Assembly (NCBI GenBank): GCA_965221195.1
Contig: OZ244864.1
Span: 248,001-312,000, forward strand
Source of the DNA: Poriferisodalis sp965221195
GTDB taxonomy: Bacteria > Actinomycetota > Acidimicrobiia > Acidimicrobiales > Poriferisodalaceae
Direction of reading: 5' to 3'
Length of the DNA stretch: 64,000 nucleotides
Shown: positions 53,268-61,975 of the stretch, piece by piece
Position numbering within the stretch: the stretch's first letter is position 1
Layout of the letters: each line of letters opens with the position of its first letter
Notes under the pieces: generated by a model
What the model was told of the DNA's origin: nothing
What the model saw: the letters and a program-made list of their open reading frames with translations, nothing else
The model's database searches: none
Translations under genes and position numbers: made by a program

Positions 53268-54584
53268 GTGTCATTTGGCAATGTGTCATCCGGCAATACG
53301 GTCGAGTCCGCATCAAACTTGACACCCGCTGGATACTGCGACCGCATCGCCGAGAAGATTGCTGCTCGGATGTTGCGGACAGCTCGCGCGCTGCTCATCG
53401 AGGGGCCAAAGGGCTGCGGAAAAACATGGCTTGCGAAACGTTTCGCTCGCAGCGAAGCACTGCTCGAACAAGACCCGGCGGCATTCGCACTGGCACAGGC
53501 CGAGCCTCATCGAATACTCAACGGGGCCACCCCCCGACTGATCGACGAATGGCAGCGCGTACCAGCTCTCTGGGGTGCCATTCGGGGAGCGTGCGATGAG
53601 AGAGCGGCGGCAGGCCAGTTCATTCTCACCGGCTCGGCTACGCCATCCGATGATCTCACTCGCCACTCGGGGGCGCTGCGCATCCAACGGCTTGCGCTAC
53701 GAACCATGTCACTCGCCGAGCGAGGGGTGTCTACACAACAAGTGTCGCTCGCCGGTCTCTTAGACGGTGAAAGGGCGGAAGCCAGTCCAAGCGGACACGG
53801 CGCACCCGAAGCGGTCGACGCACTCTGTCGAGGCGGCTGGCCTGGACTCGATCACGACATCCCGGCGCGTGACGTAATCGTTGCGTTGAGGAGCTACCTC
53901 GAGGACGTTGCGCGCACTGATATCCGCCAAGTAGACGGTGTCGCTCGTGATCCTGTGCGAGTGCGGGCGCTGCTGAAATCGCTCGCACGCAACGTCGGCA
54001 CTGCAGCGAGCTTGAATAAGCTGGCAGCTGAGGCAAGCGCAGATGCCCCTCTGAGCCGCCATTCCGTCAGTTCCTATCTTGCAGCGCTTGAGCGGCTTCA
54101 CGTTCTGGAACCCCTGAAGGCATGGCCCACCCATCTGCGCTTCAGATCGCCACTCTTGTCCAACCCACGACATCACTTCACTGATCCGTCGTTGGCTGTC
54201 GCAGCACTGCGAGCCCAACCTGAGCGCCTGATGGCCGACGCTGAGACACTCGGCTTACTCTTTGAATCGCTCGTCATCAGGGATCTGCGTATCTACTCAC
54301 AGGCAACAGGGGCCGAGGTGTTTGCTTTCAGGGATGCCGCCGGGAGCGAAGCCGATGCGATTGTCGATGCCGGTGATGGTCGTTGGCTGGCAGTCGAAGT
54401 AAAACTCGGCGGCAGCAAGCAGATCGAACAGGCAGCTCGCTCGCTGCTGACGGTCCGCAACAAGATCGATGAGTCGAAGATGGGGCAGGTCGCGAAACTG
54501 GTCGTGGTCACTGCCGCCGACGGCTACGCGTACGAACGCCCCGATGGAGTCTGTGTTGTGCCGCTGTTCACCCTCGGCCCGTAA
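53268..54584 (+). CDS. AAA ATPase with DUF4143 C-terminus, second copy
   Basis: 438 residues. P-loop EGPKGCGKTWLAKRFA, Walker B-like RLIDEWQRVP, sensor ILTGSATPSDD, and C-terminal PD-(D/E)XK-like SEADAIVDAGDGRWLAVEVK. Same architecture as the gene at 17123 but clearly diverged. GTG 53268 is selected from the promoter geometry; in-frame alternatives exist downstream. The phased operator-like repeats upstream are its notable context. Confidence 0.87.
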   Translation: MSFGNVSSGNTVESASNLTPAGYCDRIAEKIAARMLRTARALLIEGPKGCGKTWLAKRFARSEALLEQDPAAFALAQAEPHRILNGATPRLIDEWQRVPALWGAIRGACDERAAAGQFILTGSATPSDDLTRHSGALRIQRLALRTMSLAERGVSTQQVSLAGLLDGERAEASPSGHGAPEAVDALCRGGWPGLDHDIPARDVIVALRSYLEDVARTDIRQVDGVARDPVRVRALLKSLARNVGTAASLNKLAAEASADAPLSRHSVSSYLAALERLHVLEPLKAWPTHLRFRSPLLSNPRHHFTDPSLAVAALRAQPERLMADAETLGLLFESLVIRDLRIYSQATGAEVFAFRDAAGSEADAIVDAGDGRWLAVEVKLGGSKQIEQAARSLLTVRNKIDESKMGQVAKLVVVTAADGYAYERPDGVCVVPLFTLGP

Positions 54585-54709
54585 ACAGGGTCCGGCACTA
54601 GCACCGGCACCATGTACGAGCGCTGCGCTTCAGTCACCGTTGACAAAGACACCTCCCTAGCAAACACGGTGCAGCAAACACAGTGGCACTAAGTGGTTTA
54701 GACGGTAGG

Positions 54710-55807
54710 TCACTCCATCAGCCGGTCAGTGATGATGATGTCGCGGACGCTCTTGACCTGACGCGTCGCTTCGTCCAGCACGTCTTCGTATTCCGTGCCC
54801 GTCGACAACTCAATTGGAATCCACAAAAAGTCAGACTCGCGACGACAGGGCAGCCAACCTGCTGAGTCCAAACGCCTCTGCAGCCCGCCCAGACTCACCC
54901 GTTCCTTTTGCGATATTCGCATCCAAATCGGCGTGTTGCCGCTTTGAGCCCAGTGATGCATATCCAAGCACAGGGCGATCTCGAGCAACTTACATCTGTC
55001 TTTGTTGCTGCTGTCTTCGTCGAGAAAATTGGCATAGCGGGTGTACCGGTTGCGTTGGCCTGACATCTTCAGGCCCTCCGTAGTCAACTAGTGCTCGCTC
55101 TTACCCCGACTCACCACACCATCGATCAAATCGCAAAATGACATGATCCGGCGAGGGATCGAGGCACCGAGGTCCTCTGGGTGCAACGGCGTGAAGGCAA
55201 CTTGGTCTTGCTCTGCTGCCAGACCGCGTAGCTGCTGTATGTCGCCTTCAACCGACGGATCGGCGTTCTCCAGACCGGCGAGTAGCGCTTCCCAACTCAT
55301 CAACGCGACACGCTTTCTGGCGGCACGGCTCTGGGTGTCGATGACATCGGCAACCCACATTTTGCGGACATCGAGACTCGGATTGAGGCTCAAACCGGAT
55401 GCTTCGGCGAACTGTCGCTCGATCTTGATCCGCAGTGTCTCGTGACGTATCAACGGGGCTACGAACAGCAGCATCGCCGGGCCGTCGCTCGGTAAGTGTC
55501 TGATATAGCCGCTGGCTTGGCCGGCAAGCAGTGGTGCCCAAAACTTCGATTCGATGACAAGCCGCATCGAACCGTCCCCGTCGTACCCAACGAGATCGAG
55601 CCGTGACTTGTCTGGGAGAGTCACTTGGGTCTTGGCATAACGCAGCGGCGGAAGCTGGCATTCGCTTGTACTCACCATGTCGGCTAGTACGTTCATGGCA
55701 GACGAAGACTTGTTGAGGATGAAGGCAAGTGCGTCGGTTGCGGCATTCTCAACGCCGCGTGTCAGCCTCGGCACCAAGTGAGCCAACAGCGAGCGCTCAT
55801 CCGACAT
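54710..55807 (-). pseudogene. PD-(D/E)XK nuclease-like gene interrupted by an in-frame TAG
   Basis: From ATG 55807 the frame gives MSDERSLLAHLVPRLTRG, then a nuclease-like RLDLVGYDGDGSMRLVIESK (Asp ... Glu-x-Lys), and stops at TAG 55088-55090. The same frame reopens at once with LTTEGLKMSGQRNRY and runs to 54710 (QRNRYTRYANFL, GNTPIWMRI). The two parts look like the N- and C-terminal domains of one roughly 365-residue protein, split by a single nonsense codon. The downstream part could restart at TTG 55087 or ATG 55066. The role resembles defence-island or repair nucleases. Confidence 0.65.
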
Positions 55808-55928
55808 CAGGGATCTCCCGCTGGTCGTCTTTTTTGCTCAACACGTACTCGTGCGGCCATGTGTTTCGGTATGTCATTGCTTCACGCCACGGTGCGGTCT
55901 TGATGAGCTCGGTCAGTTGTGAGTTCAC
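55797..55928 (-). CDS. 43-residue protein upstream of the nuclease gene
   Basis: Starts GTG 55928 and reads LIKTAPWREAMTYRNTWPHE, then YVLSKKDDQRE, resembling the N-terminus of small conserved bacterial proteins with a W-P-H-E-Y motif. Overlaps the nuclease start by 11 bases. May be a truncated fragment. Confidence 0.4.
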   Translation of the reverse strand: MNSQLTELIKTAPWREAMTYRNTWPHEYVLSKKDDQREIPDVG

Positions 55929-55996
55929 GTCCGCGAGTATCGCGCGGGGGTGTAACAACACCGCCGATTCGGACAACAGCAAGCACTTAGGCCAGA

Positions 55997-57025
55997 ATGT
56001 CAACCATGAGCGAAACCAACGGCCCCACAACACCCGACCTGTCCAGCGTGACGCACCACGATGTGGATGCGCTGGGCACCCGCATCCACGTAGCCGAGTT
56101 GGGGGAAGGACCGATGGTGCTGTTCGTCCACGGCTTTCCCGAGTCGTGGTACTCGTGGCGGTACCAGCTTCCCGCAGTCGCAGCGGCGGGTTACCGCGCT
56201 GTCGCCATTGATGTGCGCGGCTACGGCCGCTCCAGTTCGCCCACCGCTGTTGACGAGTACCGCATGGTCCGCCACGTTGCCGACAACGTCGGTGTGGTGC
56301 GAGAACTCGGCGAGAACTCCGCCGTGATTGTCGGCCACGACTGGGGAGCGCCCATCGCTTGGAGTTCGGCACTGCTGCGTCCGAACATCTTCACAGCGCT
56401 TGCCTTGGCCAGCGTTCCCTACAACGCTCGCAGCGCCGTGCGCCCCAGCGCGGCTTTCCGCATGATGGGCGGCGACAAAGAGTTCTACATCGAATACTTC
56501 CAGCAACCCGGCCGTGCAGAAGCCGAAATGGAAGCAGATCTCCCCCACTGGCTGCTGGGTATGTACTACGCGGCATCCGGCGATGGTGTGCGGGCGCGGC
56601 GGGCCTCGGGCGACCCATCAGGCGGAAGCTTCGGTGTAACATCCGGCGGCAAGCTCTCAGACAACTTCATCTGGCCCGAGTCAGGCACCTGGCCCCGTTG
56701 GATGAATGATGCCGACTTCAGCTACTACGTCGGAGAGTTCACGCGCACCGGCATGTCGGGCGGGTTGAACCGCTACCGCAACGTTGACCGTGACTGGGAA
56801 GACATGGCCGCTTTCGACGGGGCAGCCATCACTCAGCCCAGCCTTTTCATTGGTGGCGAAGTCGACGGTCCCACCGTTTGGGGCGCTAACTCCATCGCTA
56901 GGTTCGACAAAACCATGCCGAACCTGCATAAATCCGTGATCCTTGACGGCATCGGTCATTGGGTTCAACAAGAAGCCGCTGAAGAATTCAACACCGAACT
57001 GCTCGGCTTCCTCGCAGCGCTGTAG
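55997..57025 (+). CDS. Epoxide hydrolase-type alpha/beta hydrolase
   Basis: 342 residues. HGFPESWYSWRYQLP (oxyanion), nucleophile Asp in GHDWGAPIAW, FIGGEVDGPTVWG (acid) and GIGHWVQQE (His), as in microsomal/soluble epoxide hydrolases. ATG 55997; a second ATG nine bases on is also possible. Confidence 0.92.
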   Translation: MSTMSETNGPTTPDLSSVTHHDVDALGTRIHVAELGEGPMVLFVHGFPESWYSWRYQLPAVAAAGYRAVAIDVRGYGRSSSPTAVDEYRMVRHVADNVGVVRELGENSAVIVGHDWGAPIAWSSALLRPNIFTALALASVPYNARSAVRPSAAFRMMGGDKEFYIEYFQQPGRAEAEMEADLPHWLLGMYYAASGDGVRARRASGDPSGGSFGVTSGGKLSDNFIWPESGTWPRWMNDADFSYYVGEFTRTGMSGGLNRYRNVDRDWEDMAAFDGAAITQPSLFIGGEVDGPTVWGANSIARFDKTMPNLHKSVILDGIGHWVQQEAAEEFNTELLGFLAAL

Positions 57026-57120
57026 TAGAGGCTCAGCGCTGTAACGGCGCTGCGTTGTAAGGGCGCTGCGTTTCAGGGGCTCAGTGCTGTTGCCCCACAG
57101 CCTCTAACTTCCCAGCCCAC

Positions 57121-58521
57121 TCAGCCAGCACGTCGGGTCGCGAACAGCGGAGCGACGAACCCAATTGCGGCCACTGCTGCGCCAAACACGAACGTGGTCC
57201 GTAGCCGACCCACCGAGGGATCGTCGCCAGTGAGCGCCAACATCGTCTGAATTCCCAAGATGATGCCGATCCACATGACCGTCTGGTTCATGCCGTTGGC
57301 GACACCGAGGTCGGAGTCGTCTACGGAATTGGCAACCAGCACTTGATAGGCGGGTGAGCCGATGCCCGCCGAGACACCGGACAGCACCAATCCAACCATG
57401 ATGGAGGCCAGCCCGGGGCCTACCGGATCTACACCGAGCGCGAACGCGAGCATTGAACCGATCATCGCAAACGTGCCTATCAGCATCGGCAACCGGGCAC
57501 CGAACTTGCTGACGATGGTGCCGCCCAGCGGCGACGCCAAGGCAAATGCTCCCGGACGCGGCACCATCAGTATCGCTGCAGCCCCAACGGAATAGCCGTA
57601 GCGGCTCTGCAAGATCGCTGGCACCACCATGAACGCACCCATGTAGGCGAACTGATTTGCCGGTGCTGCAATCAGCGGAAGCGTGAAACTGGCACGGCGG
57701 AACAACCGAAGATCCAGCAGTGGGGACGGCGCTCGTCGCTCCCACGCGGCGAACAGCACGTAGCACGCCACTGCGCCGCCGAGCATCCACCACAGCGTGA
57801 GATCCCACAGCACCGGCTTTGAAGCGCGTATCAGCATCGACACGCGAGTGATCGCCCACAGCACCAGCAATGTGCCACCCGCCAAAAGCAATGCGCCCAC
57901 GAAGTCGATCGGCACGCGAGGCCCGCGCGGAATCGGCTTAACGACGAACGCTGCCAGCGCTGTCCCGCACAAGCCAATCAGCCCGAACAACAAGAAGATG
58001 CCACGCCAGCCAAAAACATTGAGCAGAGGACCCCCGATCACGACACCGATGGTGGGTGCGCCAGTCATGGCGAATTGGAACCAGCCAACGGCTCGAGCTC
58101 GTTCGGCTGGTCCGAAGGCATACATCAGCAAGGCCATGCCGGACGGCATCAGCATTCCGCCGCACAGACCGAACACCACCCGAATGGCTATGAAACTGCC
58201 TATATCGGGGACCCAGTAGTTGACGATCATGGAGGCAGTCATGCCGACCATACCGACCATGAAGACTCGTCGATGCCCGAAAGTGTCGGCCAGTTTGCCG
58301 CCCATCGGTGTGGAGACTGCCATCGCAAGCATGAGGCCGGTCATTACCCAACCGGCCGTGGAAAGCGACGTGTTGAGGTCTTCGGAAATGGGTGTTAGCG
58401 CCGCTGTCACCAACGTCATCAAAGAGCCGAAGCCGAGCACAGCCAGACCGATGACGACTAGCAGTCGCCACCGGTAGCTGTCTGAGGAAGGAGCGCCGAC
58501 CGCGGCTGTGGCGACACTCAC
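57121..58521 (-). CDS. MFS drug/metabolite transporter (DHA2-like)
   Basis: 466 residues, about 14 hydrophobic helices. MFS loop motif GGKLADTFGHRRVF and PTIGVVIGGPLL (motif C, antiporters) are visible. GTG 58521 is chosen to avoid overlap with the preceding gene; the frame is open up to 58629. Likely exports a small compound by proton antiport. Confidence 0.88.
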   Translation of the reverse strand: MSVATAAVGAPSSDSYRWRLLVVIGLAVLGFGSLMTLVTAALTPISEDLNTSLSTAGWVMTGLMLAMAVSTPMGGKLADTFGHRRVFMVGMVGMTASMIVNYWVPDIGSFIAIRVVFGLCGGMLMPSGMALLMYAFGPAERARAVGWFQFAMTGAPTIGVVIGGPLLNVFGWRGIFLLFGLIGLCGTALAAFVVKPIPRGPRVPIDFVGALLLAGGTLLVLWAITRVSMLIRASKPVLWDLTLWWMLGGAVACYVLFAAWERRAPSPLLDLRLFRRASFTLPLIAAPANQFAYMGAFMVVPAILQSRYGYSVGAAAILMVPRPGAFALASPLGGTIVSKFGARLPMLIGTFAMIGSMLAFALGVDPVGPGLASIMVGLVLSGVSAGIGSPAYQVLVANSVDDSDLGVANGMNQTVMWIGIILGIQTMLALTGDDPSVGRLRTTFVFGAAVAAIGFVAPLFATRRAG

Positions 58522-58570
58522 AGGCGGGAGGGCTGCGCCGACAACAGCGCAAACGTTTCTTGACTCTGCA

Positions 58571-59662
58571 CTAGTCGAAATCGACAACCGTGCGAGTGCC
58601 GACGCGCTGGCGCATCTTCTCGTACCCAACGTTGATGTCTTCCAGCGGTATGTGCGCTGAGATCATCTCATCAAGCATCAAACGGCCGTCAAGGTACATA
58701 TCGACGTAGCGAGGCATGTCCACCCGGAAGGCGTTAGAGCCCATCATCGAACCTTGCAGCCGCTTTTCGAGCATAAACACCTCATAGCCAGCGATCTCGA
58801 TCTTCTCGCCGAAAGGCATCATGCCCACGATTACGGCGGTGCCACCGGCGCGAGCCGACGACCACGCCTGCTCGCAGGTCTTCTTCAGTCCGATGCACTC
58901 AAAGGCGTAATCCACTCCGCCGCTCGTCATCTCGATGATGGCTTGGACTGCGTCAACCTCAGCGCCGTTGACTGTGTCGGTTGCGCCAACTTGGCGAGCT
59001 GTCTCGAGCTTGGCGTCCTCGACATCGACCGAGATGACTCGCCCAGCACCGGCGATGCGGGCACCTTGAACGGCCGAGAGGCCAATGCCGCCAGCGCCGT
59101 AGACGGCCACTGTCGAGCCCGGCTCAATGCGGGCCGTCTTGAAGACAGCGCCGAGACCGGTGGTGACGCCGCAGCCGATGAGCGCTGCACGGTCGAGCGG
59201 CATGTCCTCGCGAATCTTCACTACAGCGTTCTGATTCACCAACATTTCTTGAGCGAAACTGCCGAGGCGGGCAAACTGCCCCACCGCAGCACCGTCTGGC
59301 TTGGTCAGTCGTGGTGCAGCCCCAGACGGCCGGGCAGCAGAAGCGGGATTTTTACAGATGTTCGGGCGGCCGGTCAGGCAACGCTCGCATTGACCGCAGA
59401 ACACCGACAAGCAAGTGATGACATGATCGCCCGGCTGAAGGTACGACACGTTGTCGCCGACCGCTTCGACCACTCCGGCGCTTTCATGGCCCATGACAGA
59501 GGGGGGTTGGAGCGGCCAGTGAGCATCCATGAAGTGCAGATCGCTATGGCACAAGCCCGCGTGGACGACACGTACGACGACCTCGTCGGAAGCGGGGGTA
59601 TCAATCGAAATGTCCTCAATGTCGAGTTCGCCCGGAATCTCGTTCAGCACCGCTGCTTTCAT
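58571..59662 (-). CDS. Zinc-dependent alcohol dehydrogenase (MDR family)
   Basis: 363 residues. Catalytic Zn ligands in GLCHSDLH and GHESAGVV, structural-Zn cysteines in CGQCERCLTGRPNIC, nucleotide-binding AVYGAGGIGLSAV. Its layout resembles the actinobacterial NDMA-dependent/class III-like group. ATG 59662. Oxidises an alcohol to an aldehyde with NAD or a bound cofactor; substrate open. Confidence 0.92.
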   Translation of the reverse strand: MKAAVLNEIPGELDIEDISIDTPASDEVVVRVVHAGLCHSDLHFMDAHWPLQPPSVMGHESAGVVEAVGDNVSYLQPGDHVITCLSVFCGQCERCLTGRPNICKNPASAARPSGAAPRLTKPDGAAVGQFARLGSFAQEMLVNQNAVVKIREDMPLDRAALIGCGVTTGLGAVFKTARIEPGSTVAVYGAGGIGLSAVQGARIAGAGRVISVDVEDAKLETARQVGATDTVNGAEVDAVQAIIEMTSGGVDYAFECIGLKKTCEQAWSSARAGGTAVIVGMMPFGEKIEIAGYEVFMLEKRLQGSMMGSNAFRVDMPRYVDMYLDGRLMLDEMISAHIPLEDINVGYEKMRQRVGTRTVVDFD

Positions 59663-59875
59663 GGTCGGCTGCCTCTCTCTTCGCGCATGCACAGACGCTA
59701 CGCGGCTTGCCCGGGTGCCAGAGTAGTCAGTTCAACCAGTGCAGTTCTGCTAAACGCAGTGCGGTTCTGCTTGCGCAGTACGGTTCTGCTTGCGCGGCCA
59801 CCATCGGCATCATGGCTTCGACTGATGTGAAGGGCGGGGCCCAGATGAGTGGAGCACTCCGCCATACTCGCAGGC

Positions 59876-60382
59876 ATGATTCGAAGCATCAGCGAGACAC
59901 TGCTTGCGGCCAGCTTCAATTCGGGCTGGTATCAAGCGCTGCTGGCGGTTCACTTGGTCGGCGCAGTCGTGGGATTCGGCGGTAACGCTCTGGGCGGCGT
60001 CATGCTTCGGCGTGCGTGGGCCGACAGTCCTGACGCAGCATCCGCCGTCGGGCGTGTCGTCACCTTCACGTCAAGTCGAGTGACCGACATGGCTGCGTAT
60101 CTAGCCGGTCTCGCCGGCGTGCTTGCGGTCGTGGTAGACGTCCGCTGGGACTTCCGACAGTTCTGGGTGACGGTAGCTTTCGTTCTGTATTTCATATGGG
60201 CTGGCCTAGCGCACGGCGCGCTGCGTCCGACAAGCGCCAAGCTGTCCGAAGCTCTCGATGCGGGCAATCTGAGAGTCGGCGACGCGTTACGACTGCGGCG
60301 ACGCTTCGAGCTGTGGAGCACGCTGAGCAATCTGGTCATCGCTGCCGCCATCGTCGTCATGGTCACCAAGCCAGGCCTGTAA
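59876..60382 (+). CDS. Four-helix integral membrane protein (DUF2269-like)
   Basis: 168 residues with four hydrophobic helices (LLAVHLVGAVVGFGGNALGG; MAAYLAGLAGVLAVVVDV; WVTVAFVLYFIWAGLAHG; TLSNLVIAAAIVVMV). The HLVGAVVGFGGN and RLRRRFELWS segments fit the DUF2269-type family of unknown function. ATG 59876. Confidence 0.7.
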   Translation: MIRSISETLLAASFNSGWYQALLAVHLVGAVVGFGGNALGGVMLRRAWADSPDAASAVGRVVTFTSSRVTDMAAYLAGLAGVLAVVVDVRWDFRQFWVTVAFVLYFIWAGLAHGALRPTSAKLSEALDAGNLRVGDALRLRRRFELWSTLSNLVIAAAIVVMVTKPGL

Positions 60383-60544
60383 CCCAACACCACCCGACAG
60401 CCGTTGCCTGAACTACGCCCTAGCCGCGTGCGCTCAGCAGTGGCAGAACGAACTGCTGGGCATGTGCTGGGTTTGGCTCACTCGCACAGCATTGCGTGTA
60501 AGCGTGCTCAGGTCACGCGATTTTCCTAAGGTGTGCGAGCAGAC

Positions 60545-61939
60545 ATGAACGAGACAACCACAACCGATCACAATCTGCCGCGGGGGAATCTTCCTCGGGG
60601 GAATCTGCCGCAGGGAATTCCTGACGACCGACCCGACAAAGGCGACAACAGCGCTCCAGTGGCTTTTCGGACGGATACTGACGCAGCTGTCACGACGAAG
60701 ACACCAAGCAAAGAAACCAACTCAGCAAGCAGAGAAGCATCTGCTAGGGCAATGGTCGAGCGTGCAGCGCAGTGGATCCCCACGCTGAAGGAACGAAGCC
60801 CGGAAATCGACTCGCTGCGGCAACTGCCTCAAGACCTAGCTGAGGCTCTCGCAGCCGATGGCTTCTACCGGGCGTTGGTGCCGCCCGCCTTGGGTGGCTT
60901 GGGTCTGTCGCCTGCCGCATTTGCCGAGATCAGCGAAACGCTGGCTATGGGCAACGCGTCGGCAGCTTGGTGTGCGTTCATCGGAGCTACATCACAGATC
61001 ACGTTCGCCGCATTGGAGCCCTCCCAGCTCGCAGAGATGCTCGAAACCCCCACGGCCATGACCGCTGGAGTGTTCGCCCACTCGGGATCGGCGACTGCTG
61101 CGCCGGGGCCAGGCGGTGCCGACGGTTACCTCGTGCACGGCCGATGGGCGTGGGCATCGGGCTCCCACAATGCGGCGTGGATCTCTGGCGGTGTACGCAT
61201 CGATGAGGGCGAGGATGAGGGCGAGGGCAAGAGTAAGGGCGAGGGTGCCAGCGCGAACGGCAAAAAACCGGTGCTGGCGCGAGCGTTCTTCCAGACCAAG
61301 GAGATCGTCATCTGTGACGATTGGCACACCAGCGGACTGCGAGGCTCGGGTTCAAGCACGTTCGAAGCTCAAAACGTGTGGCTTCCGGCCCGGCGCATTG
61401 CCTTTGAACGTGCAATTCTGCAGTCGCCGTATGCAGCCGAGCCACTATATCGCATGCCTCTGTTCGGCCTATTAGCGCTGCCGATCGGCGCGATCGCCCT
61501 AGGAATGGCCCGGGCATGCATACGCGAAGTAATCGAAATCTCCAAATCGAAAGTGCCCCAAGGGTCGCGCCGCACGCTGGGTGAACGACCAGCACTCCAC
61601 ACAGCCGTGGCCGTGGCCGACACCGACGTACGAGCCGCTCGCGCGCTGCTATATGCGGCCATAGACGCTGCGTGGGAGCAGGCACACAACGGCGTATCCA
61701 GCTTGGAGTTGCGCCGTGACCTACGAACCGCTGCCAACCATGCGATGCAAACAAGTCTGCGTGTCATCGGCTCAATGAACTCCGCCGTCGGGGGCACCGC
61801 TGTGTTTGAGGCGTCGCCTCTGCAACGTCATCTGCGCGACGCGCAGACCGCCTCAGCTCACTTCATGGTCGGCATGGCAGTGATGGAGTTGGCCGGTCGT
61901 ACCTACTTCGACCCCGAAGTCGACACCTCTGGGCTGTAG
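60545..61939 (+). CDS. Acyl-CoA dehydrogenase-fold flavin monooxygenase-like protein
   Basis: 464 residues. The first 65 are low-complexity (Leu-Pro-Arg-Gly-Asn repeated, 15-bp units at about 60574-60618). The rest has the acyl-CoA dehydrogenase fold as in group D flavin monooxygenases (HpaB/DszC-like): GFYRALVPPALGGLGL, WHTSGLRGSGSSTFE and SAVGGTAVFEASPLQRHLRD. An acidic Glu/Gly insertion lies near residue 225. Probably hydroxylates a small aromatic with reduced flavin. Confidence 0.85.
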   Translation: MNETTTTDHNLPRGNLPRGNLPQGIPDDRPDKGDNSAPVAFRTDTDAAVTTKTPSKETNSASREASARAMVERAAQWIPTLKERSPEIDSLRQLPQDLAEALAADGFYRALVPPALGGLGLSPAAFAEISETLAMGNASAAWCAFIGATSQITFAALEPSQLAEMLETPTAMTAGVFAHSGSATAAPGPGGADGYLVHGRWAWASGSHNAAWISGGVRIDEGEDEGEGKSKGEGASANGKKPVLARAFFQTKEIVICDDWHTSGLRGSGSSTFEAQNVWLPARRIAFERAILQSPYAAEPLYRMPLFGLLALPIGAIALGMARACIREVIEISKSKVPQGSRRTLGERPALHTAVAVADTDVRAARALLYAAIDAAWEQAHNGVSSLELRRDLRTAANHAMQTSLRVIGSMNSAVGGTAVFEASPLQRHLRDAQTASAHFMVGMAVMELAGRTYFDPEVDTSGL

Positions 61940-61975
61940 CAGACTGTCCAGTTGTGACGGCTGCTCAGTTGTGGC

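Noticed and set aside
55088..55090. TAG read as an amino acid (pyrrolysine) in the nuclease gene
   Set aside because: No methylamine methyltransferase context, wrong protein family, and a nonsense mutation is simpler.
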